Shown here in pieces: positions 62,769 through 64,000 of a stretch of DNA of 64,000 bases; positions within the stretch are counted from its first letter, which is position 1, and each line of letters opens with the position of its first letter. The notes under the pieces were generated by a model that saw only the letters and a program-made list of their open reading frames with translations, did not search any database and had not been told where the DNA came from. The position numbers and the translations under genes are program-made. Source of the DNA: Megalopta genalis (taxonomy: Eukaryota > Arthropoda > Insecta > Hymenoptera > Halictidae); contig NW_027476250.1 in the NCBI RefSeq assembly GCF_051020955.1, positions 124,001 to 188,000 of the forward strand, given 5' to 3'.

Positions 62769-64000
62769 AGGATTTGAAGCTAATCATTCTACACGGCATT
62801 GATTTGAAGCTTAATCATGTGTTTTGCATGGATTTGAAGCTACCTCGCTTGTTTGCCCTGCATTTGAAGCTGTATCACTTATATCGCAAGTATCTGAAGC
62901 TAAATCATTTGTGTCTCATGGATTTGAACCTACACCATCTACATATCATTGATTTGCAGCTGAATCATGTGTTTCGCATGGATTTGAATCTAACTCGTTT
63001 GTTTCGTCTGCATTTGAAGCTATACCACTTTTATCCCAAGTGTTTGATGCTAAATCATTTGTATCGCATGGATTTGAAGCTAAACCTTCTACATCATATC
63101 GATTTGAAACTAAATGATATGTATGGCATGGATTTGAAGCTATCCCATTTGATTCGTCTGCATTTGCAGCTATATCACTTATATCGCTAGTATCTGAACC
63201 TAAATCGTTTGTTTCGCATGAATTTCAAGCTAAGCCTTCTACTTCGCATGAATTTAAAGCTAAATGATATGTGTCGCATGGATTTTGAAGCTAACTAGTT
63301 TGATTCGTCTGCATTGGAAGCTATATCACTTATATCCCAAGTATTTGATGCTAAATCATTTGTTTCGCATGGATGTGAAGCTAAACCTTCTACATCGCAT
63401 TGATTTGAAGCTAAATCATGTGTTTCGCTTGGATTTGAAGCTAAACCTTCTACATCGTATCGATTTGAAGCAAAATGATATGTATCGCATGGCTTTTGAA
63501 GCTACCCCGTTTGAATCGTCAGCATTTGCAGCTATATCACTTATATCACAAGTGTTTGAAGCTAAATCATTTGTCTCGCATGGATTTCAATCTAAACCTT
63601 CTATATCGCATTCATTTGAAGCTAAATCATGTGCTTCGCTTGTATTTGAAGCTATACTTTCTACATCGCTTTGATTTGTGAGCTAAATCATGTGTTTTGC
63701 TTGCATTTGATGCTAACTCGTTTGTTTCACCTGCATTTGAAGCTACATCAGTTATATCGCAAGTATCTGATGCTAAACCATTTGTTTTGCATGGATCTGA
63801 AGCTAAACCTTCTACATCGCATTGATTTGCAGCTAAATCATGTGTTTCGCATGGATTTGAAGCTAACTCGTTCGTTTCGTCTGCATTTGATGCTATATCA
63901 CTTATATCGCAAGTGTTTGAAGCTAAATAATTTGTATCGCATGGATGTGAAGCTAAACATTCTACATCATATCGATTTGAAACTAAATGATATGTATCGC
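62769..64000. repeat. Block R, copy 3 (cut by right window edge)
   Basis: Begins with the same start as 46126 and 54955 and follows copy 2 at an offset of 7,814 bp up to the last base. Noticed differences are cttgcatttgatgc near 63701 and catggatctgaagc near 63791. The array therefore continues beyond the window. Confidence 0.88.

Larger units (their letters stand above)
1..64000. repeat. Megasatellite array, 30-bp unit in 150-bp higher-order repeats
   Basis: The whole window is a head-to-tail array of 30-bp units. Each unit begins with the core tttgaagcta (common variants tttgcagcta, tttgatgcta, tctgaagcta) and ends with one of five 20-bp tails. In plus-strand order the tails are actcgtttgtttcgtctgca (N1), tatcacttatatcgcaagta (N2), aatcatttgtttcgcatgga (N3), aaccttctacatcgcattga (N4) and aatcatgtgtttcgcatgga (N5, usually with core tttgcagcta). 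Against N3 the other four consensus units differ at 2 to 7 of 30 positions. N1-N5 form a 150-bp higher-order unit, often shortened or lengthened by whole 30-mers. Orientation never flips. Occasional 29-, 31- and 50-bp steps break the reading frame. Both window edges are inside the array. A nuclear eukaryotic satellite is the best reading (inference); the species and any chromosomal role, such as centromeric or heterochromatic, cannot be told from the sequence. Confidence 0.97.

Noticed and set aside
1..64000. CRISPR array
   Set aside because: A repeat near 30 bp is present, but there are no unique spacers between identical repeats. The units follow each other directly and the tails recur in five types.
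1..64000. CENP-B box
   Set aside because: Only the partial match ttcgcatgg or ttcgcacgg is seen. The required CGGG half of the box is absent from the consensus.
1..64000. tRNA, rRNA, transposon, terminal inverted repeats, telomeric repeats
   Set aside because: None was seen. All the sequence is accounted for by the 30-mers, and the orientation never changes.

Overview
The window lies entirely inside one tandem-repeat array. From the first base to the last I see no single-copy flank, no conventional gene, no RNA gene and no recognisable transposon. The base unit is 30 bp: a shared core, tttgaagcta, followed by a variable 20-bp tail. Five tail types alternate in fixed order, giving a 150-bp higher-order unit of about 36% G+C. 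Both window edges cut the array, so its true length is more than 64 kb. The size, lack of genes and alpha-satellite-like hierarchy point to a eukaryotic nuclear satellite or megasatellite (inference). Nothing in the sequence identifies the species, and I do not recognise the consensus as a named satellite.

Above the 150-bp level, kilobase blocks have been duplicated again and again. From left to right: 1-1409 is the first of five copies of one segment (the others start near 7624, 11265, 24804 and 26852). 1960-3685 is a 661-bp tandem subarray. 3700-6800 is a mosaic that includes units carrying a 10-bp deletion. 6802-13318 is a tandem duplication with 3,641-bp spacing. About 11990-21712 is duplicated at about 28358-38170. 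21713-25556 is a patchwork of the left part of the window. 23931-28026 is a 2,048-bp tandem duplication. 38171-43944 is a third, shortened copy of the right part of the preceding block. 44305-46948 is a 1,322-bp tandem duplication. 46126-64000 holds two full copies and one cut copy of an 8-9 kb block. Copies of the large blocks differ at only scattered single bases, whereas neighbouring 30-mers differ at up to about a quarter of positions. The picture is an old, degenerate short repeat that was recently amplified in large pieces.

The unit length is a multiple of three and the consensus has no stop in three of its six frames, so open frames of 60-350 codons occur everywhere. The frames read as Leu/His/Arg-rich (plus), Phe-Glu-Ala/Ser-rich (plus) and Cys/Asn/Asp-rich decapeptides (minus). 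A hand count of differences among the five tail consensuses shows no excess at third codon positions of any open frame. One-base and 10-base indels are common and are inherited with the duplicated blocks. I therefore do not call any of these frames a gene. The minus-strand decapeptide frame is the most protein-like and is listed as a low-confidence relic.

The most interesting signals are the nested hierarchy itself; copy-to-copy length differences that are exact multiples of 30 bp (60, 150, 210, 1470, 1890); two differently placed 570-bp losses in sister copies; a non-reciprocal cassette exchange near 36.1 kb; and one strongly divergent island near 50.65-50.88 kb.
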